Shown here one piece after another: positions 8,744 through 18,231 of a stretch of DNA of 64,000 nt. A program made the translations under genes and the position numbers. The notes under the pieces are model-generated. The model did no database searches. It saw only the letters and a list, made by a program, of their open reading frames with translations, and was not told the DNA's origin. Every line of letters begins with the position of its first letter. Within the stretch, counting starts at the first letter, position 1. This stretch comes from Gemmatimonadaceae bacterium (GTDB lineage: Bacteria; Gemmatimonadota; Gemmatimonadetes; Gemmatimonadales; Gemmatimonadaceae). The stretch spans positions 107,744-171,743 of the forward strand of contig JALHNZ010000002.1 of the NCBI GenBank assembly GCA_022843265.1, written 5' to 3'.

Positions 8744-9559
8744 GTGGCGAGTGCCCCGCTGAGCGATCTGGTTGTCTGCATTACCGGCGCCTCCAGCGGC
8801 ATCGGCGCGGAGTTGGCGCGGCAGTGTGCACATACGCAGGCTCGACTCGTGCTCGCGGCTCGTGATGTGACACGACTCGACGCGATTGCCGCGGAGTGCC
8901 GCACCGTTGGCGCGCAGGTGCTTGTGGTGCCAACGGATGTCGGGCGCGAAGAGGACTGCCGCGCGATGATCGACACAACGATCGCGCATTTTGGGCAGCT
9001 TGATGTCTTGATCAACAACGCCGGCCTTGGCGCCAGTGGACTCTTTCGGGAGATCACCGATCGCTCCGTGTTCGAACGCGTTATGCGTGTGAACTTTCTG
9101 GGCAGCGTGTGGTGCACGTCGTACGCGTTGCCGCATCTGGAAAAGACGCGCGGGCGGATTGTTGCTGTTTCGTCCCTCGCTGGACTGACCGGCGTTCCTA
9201 AACGCACCGCCTACGGCGCCTCAAAACATGCGATGGGCGGTTTTTTTGACTCGCTTCGCATTGAGTTGGCGGACACCGGTGTGAGCGTGACCGTGGTGTA
9301 TCCGGGGTTTGTGTACTCTGAGATCAACACGCATGCACTCAGTCCCGACGGCACGCCGTGGGGTGACCGGGCGTACAAGCGCCGCGCAGAAGAGGTCATG
9401 CGGACCGACGAGTGTGCACGTCTTATTCTCGAAGCCACCGCAAACCGGGATCGCGACCTCGTCATGACATGGCGAGGCAAGATCGGTCGTGTGCTCAAGC
9501 TTCTCTCGCCATCGCTCATTGATCGATTGGCCAAACGCGTCATCGAAGGAAAGCAGTAG
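8744..9559 (+). CDS. Short-chain dehydrogenase/reductase (SDR)
   Basis: 271 residues from a GTG. The classical SDR layout is complete: cofactor loop TGASSGIG (residues 14-21), NNAG at 91-94, catalytic Ser at 143/144, and YGASK with Tyr157 and Lys161. The C-terminal region (KIGRVLKLLSPSLIDRLAKRVIEGK) is amphipathic and basic, as in membrane-associated lipid-modifying SDRs of the DltE/YqjQ type. The open frame extends upstream into the DUF2007 gene, but those codons are a Thr-rich shadow, so the GTG just after that gene's stop was chosen. Substrate unknown. Confidence 0.85.
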   Translation: MASAPLSDLVVCITGASSGIGAELARQCAHTQARLVLAARDVTRLDAIAAECRTVGAQVLVVPTDVGREEDCRAMIDTTIAHFGQLDVLINNAGLGASGLFREITDRSVFERVMRVNFLGSVWCTSYALPHLEKTRGRIVAVSSLAGLTGVPKRTAYGASKHAMGGFFDSLRIELADTGVSVTVVYPGFVYSEINTHALSPDGTPWGDRAYKRRAEEVMRTDECARLILEATANRDRDLVMTWRGKIGRVLKLLSPSLIDRLAKRVIEGKQ

Positions 9560-9591
9560 CCATCGCTATCGTTGCCGTCACACCAGAATCG

Positions 9592-10560
9592 TTGGCCCAG
9601 GCCGCCGCGCTGATTCGCCGCGGTGAACTGGTCGCCTTCCCTACCGAGACTGTGTACGGACTGGGCGCCAACGCGCTCGATCCCGACGCCGTTGCCCGGA
9701 TCTACGCCGCCAAAGGCCGTCCCGCATGGAATCCCGTCATCGTGCATGTGGCGGATGTTGCTGCGGCCAAAACGCTCACTCGTTCCTGGCCCGAGCGTGC
9801 GTCGCGTTTAGCCGAGGCGTGCTGGCCGGGCCCGCTCACGCTGGTCCTGCCAAAAAGCGATGCGATTCCGGACATCGTGAGCGCCGGTGGCGATACGGTC
9901 GCCATTCGCATTCCGTCTCATCCTGCTGCGCTGTCGCTATTGAGATCGGCTGATGTCCCGATTGCGGCGCCAAGCGCGAATCGATTTACGCAGATCTCAC
10001 CCACTACCGCCCAACACGTAGCGATGGGTCTGGGGGATCGCGTGTCGATGATTCTCGACGGCGGCCCCTGCGAAATCGGCATTGAGAGCACGGTGGTGGA
10101 TGTAACCGGAAACGAGGCGGTGATTTTGCGGCCAGGTCAGCTCAGCGCAGACACGCTGTCGCACCTGCTCGGCGAACGTGTGCTGATGCGTTCACATGCA
10201 CTCGACCACACGCTGGAGCACGCGGCACCGCAACGCTCGCCCGGCAACGCGACGCGCCACTACGCGCCACGGGCCGACGTCTGGTTGACGAGCCCTGACG
10301 ACCTGCCGGAAGTGCAACGCGCGATCAACGCCGATTCGACGGCGCGCGTTGGCGTGCTGGCAATCGACGGCGGGATCGACGCAACGGGCGCACACCGCAC
10401 GCTGCACTTGCCCGCCACTCCGGGCGGCTACGCGCGAGGGCTCTATGCCGCCCTGCACACGCTGGACAACGAGGGCTGCACCTTGATTGTGATTCAGCTC
10501 CCGCCAGCGGGTGCATCGTGGGACGGCGTGCGGGATCGTATCCTGCGCGCCACGCGCTAG
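9592..10560 (+). CDS. sua5: L-threonylcarbamoyladenylate synthase (Sua5/YciO/YrdC family, with Sua5 C-terminal domain)
   Basis: Makes threonylcarbamoyl-AMP for the t6A37 modification of ANN-decoding tRNAs. The YrdC domain covers about residues 1-190: LVAFPTETVYGLGANAL, KGRPAWNPVIVH, WPGPLTLVL, VAIRIPSHPAAL, PIAAPSANRF and CEIGIESTVVDV. The linker SPGNATRHYAP and a Rossmann-like Sua5 domain follow. No ATG or GTG precedes the conserved part in frame. The nearest standard start is the TTG at 9592, without a ribosome site. However, AAGGAAAG at 9546-9553 sits eight bases before an in-frame ATC at 9562, giving the more family-like N-terminus IAIVAVTPESLAQ, so initiation may be non-canonical. Confidence 0.9.
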   Translation: MAQAAALIRRGELVAFPTETVYGLGANALDPDAVARIYAAKGRPAWNPVIVHVADVAAAKTLTRSWPERASRLAEACWPGPLTLVLPKSDAIPDIVSAGGDTVAIRIPSHPAALSLLRSADVPIAAPSANRFTQISPTTAQHVAMGLGDRVSMILDGGPCEIGIESTVVDVTGNEAVILRPGQLSADTLSHLLGERVLMRSHALDHTLEHAAPQRSPGNATRHYAPRADVWLTSPDDLPEVQRAINADSTARVGVLAIDGGIDATGAHRTLHLPATPGGYARGLYAALHTLDNEGCTLIVIQLPPAGASWDGVRDRILRATR

Positions 10561-10563
10561 ATT
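10558..10563 (+). promoter_or_regulatory. Predicted -10 hexamer TAGATT, leaderless start of fabI
   Basis: TAGATT overlaps the stop codon of the preceding gene and is followed by six bases and the ATG at 10570. It could give fabI its own leaderless transcript inside the run of genes. Confidence 0.4.
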
Positions 10564-10569
10564 GGGCGG

Positions 10570-11487
10570 ATGCTACCGATAGATCTCTCCGGCAAACGCG
10601 CCCTCGTGGCGGGCGTTGCAGATGATGGCGGCTTTGGGTTCGCTATCGCCAAAGCGCTCGCCCAGGCGGGCGCCTCCGTATGCGTGGCCACCTGGCCGCC
10701 CGCGCTCAACATTTTTCTGACCATGCTCGAGCGCGGCAAGCTTGACGAGTCGCGCACGCTGCCCGACGGTTCGATGTTCTCGTTCGAGAAGATCTACCCG
10801 CTCGATGCCGCCTACGACACGCTGGACAGCGTGCCGGCCGACGTGCGCGAATCAAAGCGCTACGCAGATCTGGGCGACTTCACGATCTCGGGGCTGAAAG
10901 CGCGGCTGGTTGAAGACTTCGGCGAGCAGCCGCTCGACATTGTCTTCCACTCCCTCGCGAACGGGCCGGAAGTCAAAAAGCCGCTGCTCGAGGTCAGTCG
11001 CAAGGGTTACCTCGAAGCGGTCGGTACCAGCGCCTACTCGCTGCTGAGTCTCCTGCAACAGCTTGGCCCGATCATGCGTCCCGGCGGCTCGGTGTGCTCA
11101 CTTACGTACATGGCCAGCGAGCGCGTGATTCCGGGGTATGGTGGCGGCATGTCGTCGGCCAAGGCGGCGCTTGAAAGCGATACTCGCACGCTCGCGTTTG
11201 AAGCCGGCCATAAGTGGGGCCTTCGCGTGAATACCATTTCAGCCGGACCGTATGCATCACGGGCCGCCAAGGCGATTGGGATTATTCAGGCCATGGTGGA
11301 CTATTGTGCCACCAACGCCGCGCTGCCCGAGACACTTGAGGCCATGGACGTTGGATACACGGCGGCGTTTCTCGCCAGTCCATTGGCGGCCGGCATTACC
11401 GGAACCACGCTGTACGTCGACAAGGGATATCACGCGATGGGGATGGCGGTAGATCCGTCATCGCTCGGCGTCGCTGCTGACTCCTGA
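10570..11487 (+). CDS. fabI: Enoyl-[acyl-carrier-protein] reductase, plant/chlamydial-type FabI
   Basis: 305 residues. Performs the last reduction of each fatty-acid elongation cycle using NAD(P)H. The Rossmann start is [20 protein letters not shown]. Catalytic residues are Tyr180 and Tyr190 with Lys198 in [15 protein letters not shown]. That motif has Tyr-x7-Lys rather than the Tyr-x6-Lys of E. coli FabI. The long insertion after the second strand ([20 protein letters not shown] through [17 protein letters not shown], residues 41-98) is the feature of plant plastid and some bacterial enoyl reductases. The strand end [18 protein letters not shown] is also family-typical. It starts 9 bases after sua5. 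Confidence 0.93.
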   Translation: MLPIDLSGKRALVAGVADDGGFGFAIAKALAQAGASVCVATWPPALNIFLTMLERGKLDESRTLPDGSMFSFEKIYPLDAAYDTLDSVPADVRESKRYADLGDFTISGLKARLVEDFGEQPLDIVFHSLANGPEVKKPLLEVSRKGYLEAVGTSAYSLLSLLQQLGPIMRPGGSVCSLTYMASERVIPGYGGGMSSAKAALESDTRTLAFEAGHKWGLRVNTISAGPYASRAAKAIGIIQAMVDYCATNAALPETLEAMDVGYTAAFLASPLAAGITGTTLYVDKGYHAMGMAVDPSSLGVAADS

Positions 11488-11526
11488 GTACGAACGCCAC
11501 GCGCGCCGCCCGATTCGGACTCCCTC

Positions 11527-14175
11527 ATGACTCCGCGATGGTGGCGCAGCGTACGCGTGCAGTTGGCCGCGCTCATGCTGGCGGTCGCATTGCCCATCAG
11601 CCTCGCCCATTTGCTGCAATCACGAAAGCAGATGGCGGAAACGCGAAGCGCGGCCGAGGCGCGCGTAGAGCAAGCCGCGCAGTTGATGGCCAATCGCACC
11701 GACGACTGGGTTGAGACCGCAAACGCCTCCTTTCTTTCGCTCGCAGATCCCGTTCGGCGCAACTGGGACGATCGCCCCACTCTCGATTCGCTCCTCGCCG
11801 TTGCCTCAAATGCGAGCAACGAACGATTCATCAATTTTTTTGTCGTCGATACGCTTGGCCGGAATCGCGGGAGCGGACGCCCAACGCCGGATCGTGACAC
11901 CATCAATTTTCTTGAGCGTGATTATTTCGGTGCGGCGCTGCGTTCGAACGGACCAGTCGTTGGTGCGCCTCGGCAGTCGTTTATCGCCGATGGGCGACCA
12001 TGGGTTGTCATCATGGCCCGCGCGCTTCGCGATCCGGACGGTCGTGCGTACGGGGTGATCGCCTCACCCGTACGCATTGATACACTCACGGACTTCATCA
12101 ACGTCGCATCGTTTCGGCAACGTCCGCTCGTCACGCTGCTCGATACCAGCGGTGTGATTGTCGCGAGATCCGAGTCACCCGAGGAGTACATCGGGCGCAA
12201 CATGTTCGCGAGCACGGGTCGGCGTCCGCCGTTTCCCGATACCACGATCATGATGAATCTCACGGGCACTGATGGCGTGAATCGCCTCACGGCATCCATG
12301 CGGAGTCGCCGCGCGCCGTGGCTGGTGAATGTCGGGTTGCCCGTAGATGAGTTCGAAGCGCCGCTGCTGGCACAGCAGCGCGACGACCTGCTCATGTCAC
12401 TCGCCGCGCTGCTACTCGCGGCGGCGGGCGCCGTATTTATCGGCGGACGGATTGCCAGACCGCTCGTTTCGCTGGCCACCGATGCGCAGCGCATCGCCGA
12501 CGGCGCCTCTGATCACCGCGCCGCCGTTGTCGGACCGTCCGAAGTGCAGATGGCGAGCGCCGCGGTCAATCGCATGGCGCAGGCGGCACAGCAGCGAAAC
12601 GAAGCGCTGGCCGACAATGAACAGCGGTATCGTTTTCTCTTTGAGTCGAATCCACTGCCCATGTGGGCGTGGCACGCCGACTCCATGGATATGCTGGCCG
12701 TCAACGATGCCGTGCTCGAAAAGTATGGTTATGGCCGAGATGAGTTGGTGGGTAAACCGATTACCACACTGCTCGATCCGTCGGAGTTGGATCGCTTTTC
12801 GAAGCGTCGCCTGCCGTTTAAGGAAGACAAGCAAAGCGCCGGCACATGGAAACATCGTACCGCAGACGGTCGTGTGATGGAAATGGAGATCATCACCACT
12901 TCGTCGCGTCGACTCGGCGCCGCGAACTGGTTGTCGATCGGCATTGATGTCACGGCGCGAAAAGAAGCGGAAATCGCGCTCGCTCGCAGCGAGGAACAGC
13001 TTCGCCAGTCACAGAAGATGGAAGCCGTGGGCGCGTTTGCCGGCGGTATCGCGCACGATTTCAACAATCTGCTCACGGGCATTGTTGGATTCAGTGAGTT
13101 TGCCATGGACCAGTTACCGCCTGAGCATCCCACACGCGCGGACATCGCTGAAGTGCTCACGCTCGCTGAGCGCGGCGCCGAACTCACACGACAGATCCTG
13201 GCAGTGAGTCGCAAGCAAGTCCTGCAACCCACCACACTTGATCTCAACGCGGTGGTCGCGGATCTCGAGCGACTCTTCGCACGGTTGGTGGGCGAACACA
13301 TCACGCTCACCACGCACTGCGATCCGTTGCTCGGCATGATTTCGGCAGACCGGGGTCAGCTGGAACAGGTGATGCTCAATCTCGTCGCCAACGCGCGTGA
13401 TGCCATGCCTGATGGTGGTACACTGACCATCGAGACGCAGTCGGTCAACGAAGAGGAAGCGGTTCGGTTGGGATTGCGTGAAGGCGCCTGGTGCGTACTG
13501 GAAGTACGTGATACCGGGGTCGGCATGACGGACGCGGTCCGCGAGCGCATCTTCGAGCCGTTCTTTACGACCAAAGCGCGAGGCAAAGGTACTGGACTCG
13601 GTTTGTCGCTCGCGTACGCCATGCTGGCGCAGATTGGCGGGGTGATTACCTGTACGAGCGCGCCCGGCAAGGGCTCGACGTTTCGGCTGTGCTTTCCCCG
13701 TGAGCGGTTTGTCACCGGCGAGCATCGCGTGCCGAAGGAGCAGAGCGGCGAGATGGTCGCGGGTACCGAGACCATCCTGCTGGCTGAAGACGAAGCGTCA
13801 GTGCGACAGGTGGCAACGGCAACACTTGAACGGGCCGGATACCTGGTGCTCGCCGCGTCTGATGGTCCCGACGCGCTCGCCATGGCGCGCGCCTACGCGT
13901 CACCGATTCATTTGCTGCTGACTGATGTGGTCATGCCAGGCATGCACGGACGCGAGCTGGCAGATGTGCTGCTCGCCGAGCGTCCTGACACACGCGTGCT
14001 CTTCATGTCAGGCTACACCGACGACGCGGTGCTGCTGCGTGGTATTCGAATTGACGAAGTCTCGTTTCAGCAAAAGCCATTCACACCGCGTCAGTTGGCG
14101 CAGCGCGTCCGCGACGTCCTTGATGCACCCCTTGTTCGTCTGCCCGCGTTGGCTGAGTCCGACGTCGCCGACTAA
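11527..14175 (+). CDS. Membrane hybrid sensor histidine kinase (dCACHE-like sensor, HAMP, PAS, HisKA, HATPase, receiver)
   Basis: 882 residues. TM helix at about 10-28, then a periplasmic sensor of about 250 residues resembling dCACHE (FVVDTLGRNRGSG, PVRIDTLTDFINV, GVIVARSESPEEYIGR). A second TM lies at about 290-308, HAMP at about 309-362 and PAS at about 365-480. The phospho-acceptor is His510 in GGIAHDFNNLLTG. The ATPase N-box is at about 618 (NARDAMPDGG), with DTGVGM at 662 and GTGLGLSLA. A receiver domain (about 749-865) has acceptor Asp800 in LLTDVVMPG. No separate output regulator is adjacent. It follows fabI by 39 bases and precedes an SRPBCC gene by 14. Confidence 0.92.
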   Translation: MTPRWWRSVRVQLAALMLAVALPISLAHLLQSRKQMAETRSAAEARVEQAAQLMANRTDDWVETANASFLSLADPVRRNWDDRPTLDSLLAVASNASNERFINFFVVDTLGRNRGSGRPTPDRDTINFLERDYFGAALRSNGPVVGAPRQSFIADGRPWVVIMARALRDPDGRAYGVIASPVRIDTLTDFINVASFRQRPLVTLLDTSGVIVARSESPEEYIGRNMFASTGRRPPFPDTTIMMNLTGTDGVNRLTASMRSRRAPWLVNVGLPVDEFEAPLLAQQRDDLLMSLAALLLAAAGAVFIGGRIARPLVSLATDAQRIADGASDHRAAVVGPSEVQMASAAVNRMAQAAQQRNEALADNEQRYRFLFESNPLPMWAWHADSMDMLAVNDAVLEKYGYGRDELVGKPITTLLDPSELDRFSKRRLPFKEDKQSAGTWKHRTADGRVMEMEIITTSSRRLGAANWLSIGIDVTARKEAEIALARSEEQLRQSQKMEAVGAFAGGIAHDFNNLLTGIVGFSEFAMDQLPPEHPTRADIAEVLTLAERGAELTRQILAVSRKQVLQPTTLDLNAVVADLERLFARLVGEHITLTTHCDPLLGMISADRGQLEQVMLNLVANARDAMPDGGTLTIETQSVNEEEAVRLGLREGAWCVLEVRDTGVGMTDAVRERIFEPFFTTKARGKGTGLGLSLAYAMLAQIGGVITCTSAPGKGSTFRLCFPRERFVTGEHRVPKEQSGEMVAGTETILLAEDEASVRQVATATLERAGYLVLAASDGPDALAMARAYASPIHLLLTDVVMPGMHGRELADVLLAERPDTRVLFMSGYTDDAVLLRGIRIDEVSFQQKPFTPRQLAQRVRDVLDAPLVRLPALAESDVAD

Positions 14176-14189
14176 ACCGGAATCGACGC

Positions 14190-14705
14190 ATGGGCATTGT
14201 GCTGTTCGTGATGGGCACCATCGTTTCTATTGTGATTGCACTACTCGTCGGCGGCCTCCTGCTTCCGCGCACGCACACCGTAGCTCGCGTGATGCGTTTG
14301 CGCGCCGCGCCAGAAACCGTGTGGTCGCTGATCGCCGATCCCGCTGGCTATCCCGCGTGGCGCGATTCCATGTCGTCGGTGGACATGGATGGCACCGCAC
14401 CGCTGCGCTGGCGCGAATACGGTGATGATGGCGCGCTGGCGTTCGAGGCGGTCACGGTGCACGCGCCAAAGGAGTTCAAAGCGCGTGTGATCGACGACGA
14501 TGTGGCACGACAGGCCGAACGCTGTTTTTCCCTCACACCCGATGGCGACGGTACCCATGTGCTCTATCAAGAGCAAAGCAGCGTGAACAATCCGATCGCC
14601 CGTTTTGTCTTTCGTTACATCATGCGTCGCACGGGCGCGATGGATCGCACGCTGAGCGCGCTTGCAACAGCGCTCAATGAGCGCGCTCAACCTGAAGACG
14701 CCTGA
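14190..14705 (+). CDS. SRPBCC (START/polyketide cyclase-like) protein with N-terminal membrane anchor
   Basis: 171 residues. An N-terminal hydrophobic segment (LFVMGTIVSIVIALLVGGLL) is followed by the START-like lipid-binding fold: RVMRLRAAPETVWSLIADPAGYPAWRDSM and a late TLSALATALNERAQ helix. The closing arginine-rich stretch (ARFVFRYIMRRTGAMDRTL) is often seen in this superfamily. Probably binds a hydrophobic ligand at the membrane; the ligand is unknown. The gene is 14 bases after the hybrid kinase and overlaps the convergent MFS gene by 32 bases. Confidence 0.78.
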   Translation: MGIVLFVMGTIVSIVIALLVGGLLLPRTHTVARVMRLRAAPETVWSLIADPAGYPAWRDSMSSVDMDGTAPLRWREYGDDGALAFEAVTVHAPKEFKARVIDDDVARQAERCFSLTPDGDGTHVLYQEQSSVNNPIARFVFRYIMRRTGAMDRTLSALATALNERAQPEDA

Positions 14706-15888
14706 TACTGAGAATTCCAAGCAGCGGCCCGAGTGCGAGTACGGGAAATGCCCACGCCCACCCGATCCCGCGCGCAATCATCGGCACCACCTGAATCGTG
14801 ATGGTGGTGAGCAGAAAGCCGATCGATACCTGCAGCATGAGTGCCGTTCCGACCGCGTTGGGCGCCACGCTCTCGGTGACCATCACGCTGAACTGCGCAC
14901 TGTCGGCGATGACAAAAAAGCCCCAGGTGAGCGCGATCGGTGCAAGCAGCCACCAGCTTCTTCCGAAGGCCACACCGATCAGGAGGGCACACACGCCGCT
15001 GATCATCATGGCGCGAATCACGAGGCGCTCTCGACCGATGCGATCGGCAACAAGGCCGCCCCAGATGCAACCGATGCCACCGACGGCGATCACACCAAAG
15101 GACACGACGCCCACAATCCACGCCGGTGCATCGGTGGTGTTGGCACGCATCACGCGCGCCGCTTCGCTCGCCGCCACGAACGTGGCGATCCACGTCCAGA
15201 AGCTGTACAGCTCCGCCATGTGCCCAAGGTAACCGCCGAGCGCCAGTCGATAGCGACGGTTGGCCATCACATCACGGACCAGTAACCAGCTGAATGGTCG
15301 GGCCGGAAATGCGTACGGTCCGTCGCGATACATCGCGAACACGAGCAGCGCGGCGAACAGCGCGCTGATACTCGCGCCAATGGCAATATGAAAAACGGTG
15401 GCACCGGGAATCGCTTGCGCGAGATAAGGCGCCGCTTTGCCCACGGTGAGTGCGCCGACAATCGTGCCAACCGCCAATCCGCGACGCGCGCGAAACCACG
15501 TGGCCGCCATTTTCATCGCGGGTGGATACACACCGGCGAGACACACGCCAACAGCAAAACGTGACAGCAACGCCACGCCGTATCGGTCCGTGAAAGCCAG
15601 CGGCACATTCACCAACGCACCACACACCGCAGCGATTGTAAAAAGTCGCCGCGATGGGATGGTATCGGCCAGATTCAGCAGCGCGCTACACGCCGTACCC
15701 ACCACAAAGCCGAGCTGTACGGCATTGGTGAGCCAGGCGATTTGCGATCCCGTCAGTGACCACGCGCCCGCGAGCTGCGGCGCTGCGGCGCTCCCTGCGA
15801 GCCACAGCGCCATGCCAAACAACTCGGCGGTTGCCAGCAGCGCCAGCAACCGCCATCGGGCGGGATCGGAGTCAGTCTCAAGCAGCAC
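14674..15888 (-). CDS. Major facilitator superfamily transporter
   Basis: 404 residues with about 12 hydrophobic spans and almost no soluble domain. The start is a GTG (reads LLETDSDPARWRLLALLATA). The loop between TM2 and TM3 carries DTIPSRRLF and that between TM8 and TM9 GGLVADRIGRERLV, the degenerate and canonical MFS loop motifs. ATWFRARRGLAVGTIVGALTVGKAAPYL near the middle resembles the nitrate/oxalate/antiporter-like MFS branches. It lies 38 bases downstream of the HmuY-like gene on the same strand, so export or uptake linked to iron/heme is a guess from position only. Confidence 0.85.
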   Translation of the reverse strand: MLLETDSDPARWRLLALLATAELFGMALWLAGSAAAPQLAGAWSLTGSQIAWLTNAVQLGFVVGTACSALLNLADTIPSRRLFTIAAVCGALVNVPLAFTDRYGVALLSRFAVGVCLAGVYPPAMKMAATWFRARRGLAVGTIVGALTVGKAAPYLAQAIPGATVFHIAIGASISALFAALLVFAMYRDGPYAFPARPFSWLLVRDVMANRRYRLALGGYLGHMAELYSFWTWIATFVAASEAARVMRANTTDAPAWIVGVVSFGVIAVGGIGCIWGGLVADRIGRERLVIRAMMISGVCALLIGVAFGRSWWLLAPIALTWGFFVIADSAQFSVMVTESVAPNAVGTALMLQVSIGFLLTTITIQVVPMIARGIGWAWAFPVLALGPLLGILSIRRLQVERAH

Positions 15889-15926
15889 GCCGGCAAGTTA
15901 TCCTGCGCGCGCCGCTGCCACAGCAT

Positions 15927-16991
15927 TTACCGCAGGCGCGCCGAGCGGAGCGTGATGACACGTCCCTTGCCGGTGGTGTCGTAGTAGCTGATGGCCTGCA
16001 GCTTGTACACCGCGTTGCCCTTCTTCACGAGATACACATTGAAGTTTGGCCAGATCTGCAGGTCGGTGCCGGTCACGTTGTACTTGTACCAGGGCCTGGC
16101 ACCAAATGGCCCGCCGAGCGCGTCCTGACCAAACGACGAGTTGGGAAGCGCGCGCATGGCGGCCAGATCGAGCGTGGCAAAGGACACATCCTGCGGCGGC
16201 GCCACCAGATGCCCCGCACCGCCGCTGGCGCCAGAGTTGGCACGAATCAGGAAACCCTCGAAGCGCAGGTCCCAGGTACCCGCCGCAGAGGACACGGCAC
16301 CCGCGACCAGATCGAAGAAGACCGGCGCGGATCCTACCGTGACCGTTGCGGTTCGCACGGCCGGCAGCGCGCCGTTCGACGTCGCCTGCATGGTGTATTC
16401 GAACGTCACGCTACCGGCGGCCGTGGCCGTCGCACCCGTGATGTTCGTGACGCGGAATTTGCCGTATAACGGCACCGGCAGCACGCGGGAGCGGAGCACC
16501 ACAAAGCTGCGCGCCGAGTTCGCCTGCGCGCTCGCACCGGTTCCCGTAAACCAGCCCGTAATGCGCGGATTGATGGACTCCGCCAGGAACTGGCCGTCCG
16601 CCGGGATGCTCGCTGCCGTGATCGCCTGGAAGGCCGGCAACTGTGAAGCCGCCGTCAGCCCCTGAATTGCCGCGTTGCTCACGCCTTCGTTCGCGCACAG
16701 GCACACGCCAGACACGCTTCCGGGTCCGGTGGGGCCGCTGTTCAGCGCAATCGTGGTGGAGAAGAGCGAGAGGTCCCACTCTGCCGACGAAGTCGCGTTC
16801 GCAACATTAACAGATTTGATAGTGTCTCCTAACTGTACGTATGCTGTCGCTACTGACGCATCGACTTGGATCTGCGAAATACTGCCGTCAAACGCGGGCG
16901 GTGTGGGCCCGGAGGGTGAGTCGCTCGTGCACGCGGCCAGAACAGCGGCGCAGCACACGGCCGAAACAACACGAAAAACAGAAACGGACAT
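15927..16991 (-). CDS. HmuY-like lipoprotein (putative heme-binding)
   Basis: 354 residues. The signal peptide ends in a lipobox (AAVLAAC, lipidated Cys21), followed by a Ser/Pro/Gly linker. Two blocks match the HmuY family: WDLSLFSTTIALNSGPTGPG after the first third, and near the end YLVKKGNAVYKLQAISYYDT followed by a basic tail. In Porphyromonas, HmuY captures heme at the surface. Here the middle part is longer than in the prototype (212-216 residues) and no obvious paired-His ligand is visible, so the ligand is uncertain. A Fur-like sequence lies upstream. An MFS gene follows in the same direction. Confidence 0.7.
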   Translation of the reverse strand: MSVSVFRVVSAVCCAAVLAACTSDSPSGPTPPAFDGSISQIQVDASVATAYVQLGDTIKSVNVANATSSAEWDLSLFSTTIALNSGPTGPGSVSGVCLCANEGVSNAAIQGLTAASQLPAFQAITAASIPADGQFLAESINPRITGWFTGTGASAQANSARSFVVLRSRVLPVPLYGKFRVTNITGATATAAGSVTFEYTMQATSNGALPAVRTATVTVGSAPVFFDLVAGAVSSAAGTWDLRFEGFLIRANSGASGGAGHLVAPPQDVSFATLDLAAMRALPNSSFGQDALGGPFGARPWYKYNVTGTDLQIWPNFNVYLVKKGNAVYKLQAISYYDTTGKGRVITLRSARLR

Positions 16992-17037
16992 GAGTCACCA
17001 GAAAGTGGTGCAAGGCCGAAGACGCACCGGCCACGCG

Positions 17038-17057
17038 TAAATGAGAATCGTTCCCGA
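17038..17057 (-). promoter_or_regulatory. Possible Fur-like operator upstream of the HmuY-like gene
   Basis: The stretch TAAATGAGAATCGTTCCCGA has the AATGAGAAT half of a typical ferric-uptake-regulator box, with a poorly matching second half. It lies 46-66 bases upstream of the HmuY-like start, where a promoter is expected. Only a partial match by eye. Confidence 0.25.
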
Positions 17058-17274
17058 CTGCAATGAATCGCATGGTAAGCGGCGCGCTACCTCGCGCTCA
17101 ATCAGCAGAAGTACCGATCGGCCCCTCGGTAAATGCGGAGTCTCTCGCCCGCACATCACTCCCGGACCGCTGCCGACACCCTCGCTGAAACCGCCCCCGA
17201 TTTGCCCCGTAGGATATTGAAGTGATATCATTTTGAACGCACATCCCGACCCTTTCTCTCCACATGAGGAACCC

Positions 17275-18150
17275 ATGACCACGTTCCACGAGACTCAGGC
17301 CAAGCCTATGAGCGGCGTTCCCATGGCCCTGCTCCTCTTTGCCGCATTCGCGGTTGGTGTCTGGATGTTCGCGACTGGCGCCCGCGCTGAAGACGGGACG
17401 CGCATCGTGTCCGCACTCGTCATTCTCACCATCGCCACGTCGCTCACGCCTGGACTCTTCGTCGTCAACCCGAACGAAGGCAAAGTCCTCACGCTGTTCG
17501 GCACCTACAAAGGCACCACCAAATCGCCCGGACTCTGGTTCACCAATCCGTTCATGGCGAAGAAAGCGGTCTCGTTGCGCGTGCGAAACTTTGAGACGGG
17601 AAAGCTCAAGGTGAACGATGCGCGCTCGAATCCAGTGGATATCGCGGCCGTTGTGGTCTGGCGTGTTACCGATACCGCGGAAGCGATGTTCGAAGTCAAC
17701 GACTACGAAGAGTACGTGCACATGCAGAGTGAGTCTGCGTTGCGGGCGTTGGCGAGCACCTATCCATACGACACGCACGGTGAAGCGGACATTTCTCTTT
17801 CCACACACACCGACATTGTCTCGCACAGTTTGCTGCAGGCCTTGATTGAACGACTGGCCAAGGCTGGTGTTGAAGTGCTGGAGGCGCGCATCAGTCACCT
17901 GGCGTATGCACAGGAAATCGCCGCCGCCATGCTGCAGCGGCAACAAGCCAGTGCAGTAGTCGCCGCACGGCAAACGATTGTGGAGGGCGCCGTGGGCATG
18001 GTGCAGATGGCGCTCGAACAACTCTCGGCACAGCGCATTGTGGACTTTGACGATGAGCGGAAAGCAGCAATGGTGAGCAATCTGCTGGTGGTGCTCTGTT
18101 CTGATCGCGCCGTGACGCCAGTCGTGAACACCGGCACGATTCACCACTAA
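17275..18150 (+). CDS. SPFH domain / band 7 (stomatin-prohibitin-like) membrane protein
   Basis: 291 residues. The start at 17275 has GAGGA five bases upstream. Two hydrophobic helices lie at about 17-34 and 45-64. The SPFH domain then begins with [20 protein letters not shown] and [32 protein letters not shown] and the helical [38 protein letters not shown] repeat follow, as in bacterial band 7 proteins that scaffold membrane microdomains. A small ribbon-helix-helix gene begins 81 bases downstream on the same strand. Confidence 0.9.
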   Translation: MTTFHETQAKPMSGVPMALLLFAAFAVGVWMFATGARAEDGTRIVSALVILTIATSLTPGLFVVNPNEGKVLTLFGTYKGTTKSPGLWFTNPFMAKKAVSLRVRNFETGKLKVNDARSNPVDIAAVVVWRVTDTAEAMFEVNDYEEYVHMQSESALRALASTYPYDTHGEADISLSTHTDIVSHSLLQALIERLAKAGVEVLEARISHLAYAQEIAAAMLQRQQASAVVAARQTIVEGAVGMVQMALEQLSAQRIVDFDDERKAAMVSNLLVVLCSDRAVTPVVNTGTIHH

Positions 18151-18231
18151 TCCCAGCACCGCGTGTCGCGCCCGCAGCGCGGCACCGGATGAGGCCCGTG
18201 ATACAGATGGCTCCCTTCAGGAACTCGCTCC

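Noticed and set aside
17098..18159. Minus-strand open frame of 353 codons over the SPFH gene
   Set aside because: No recognisable domain; the + strand SPFH protein has two TM helices, a good SD and family motifs.
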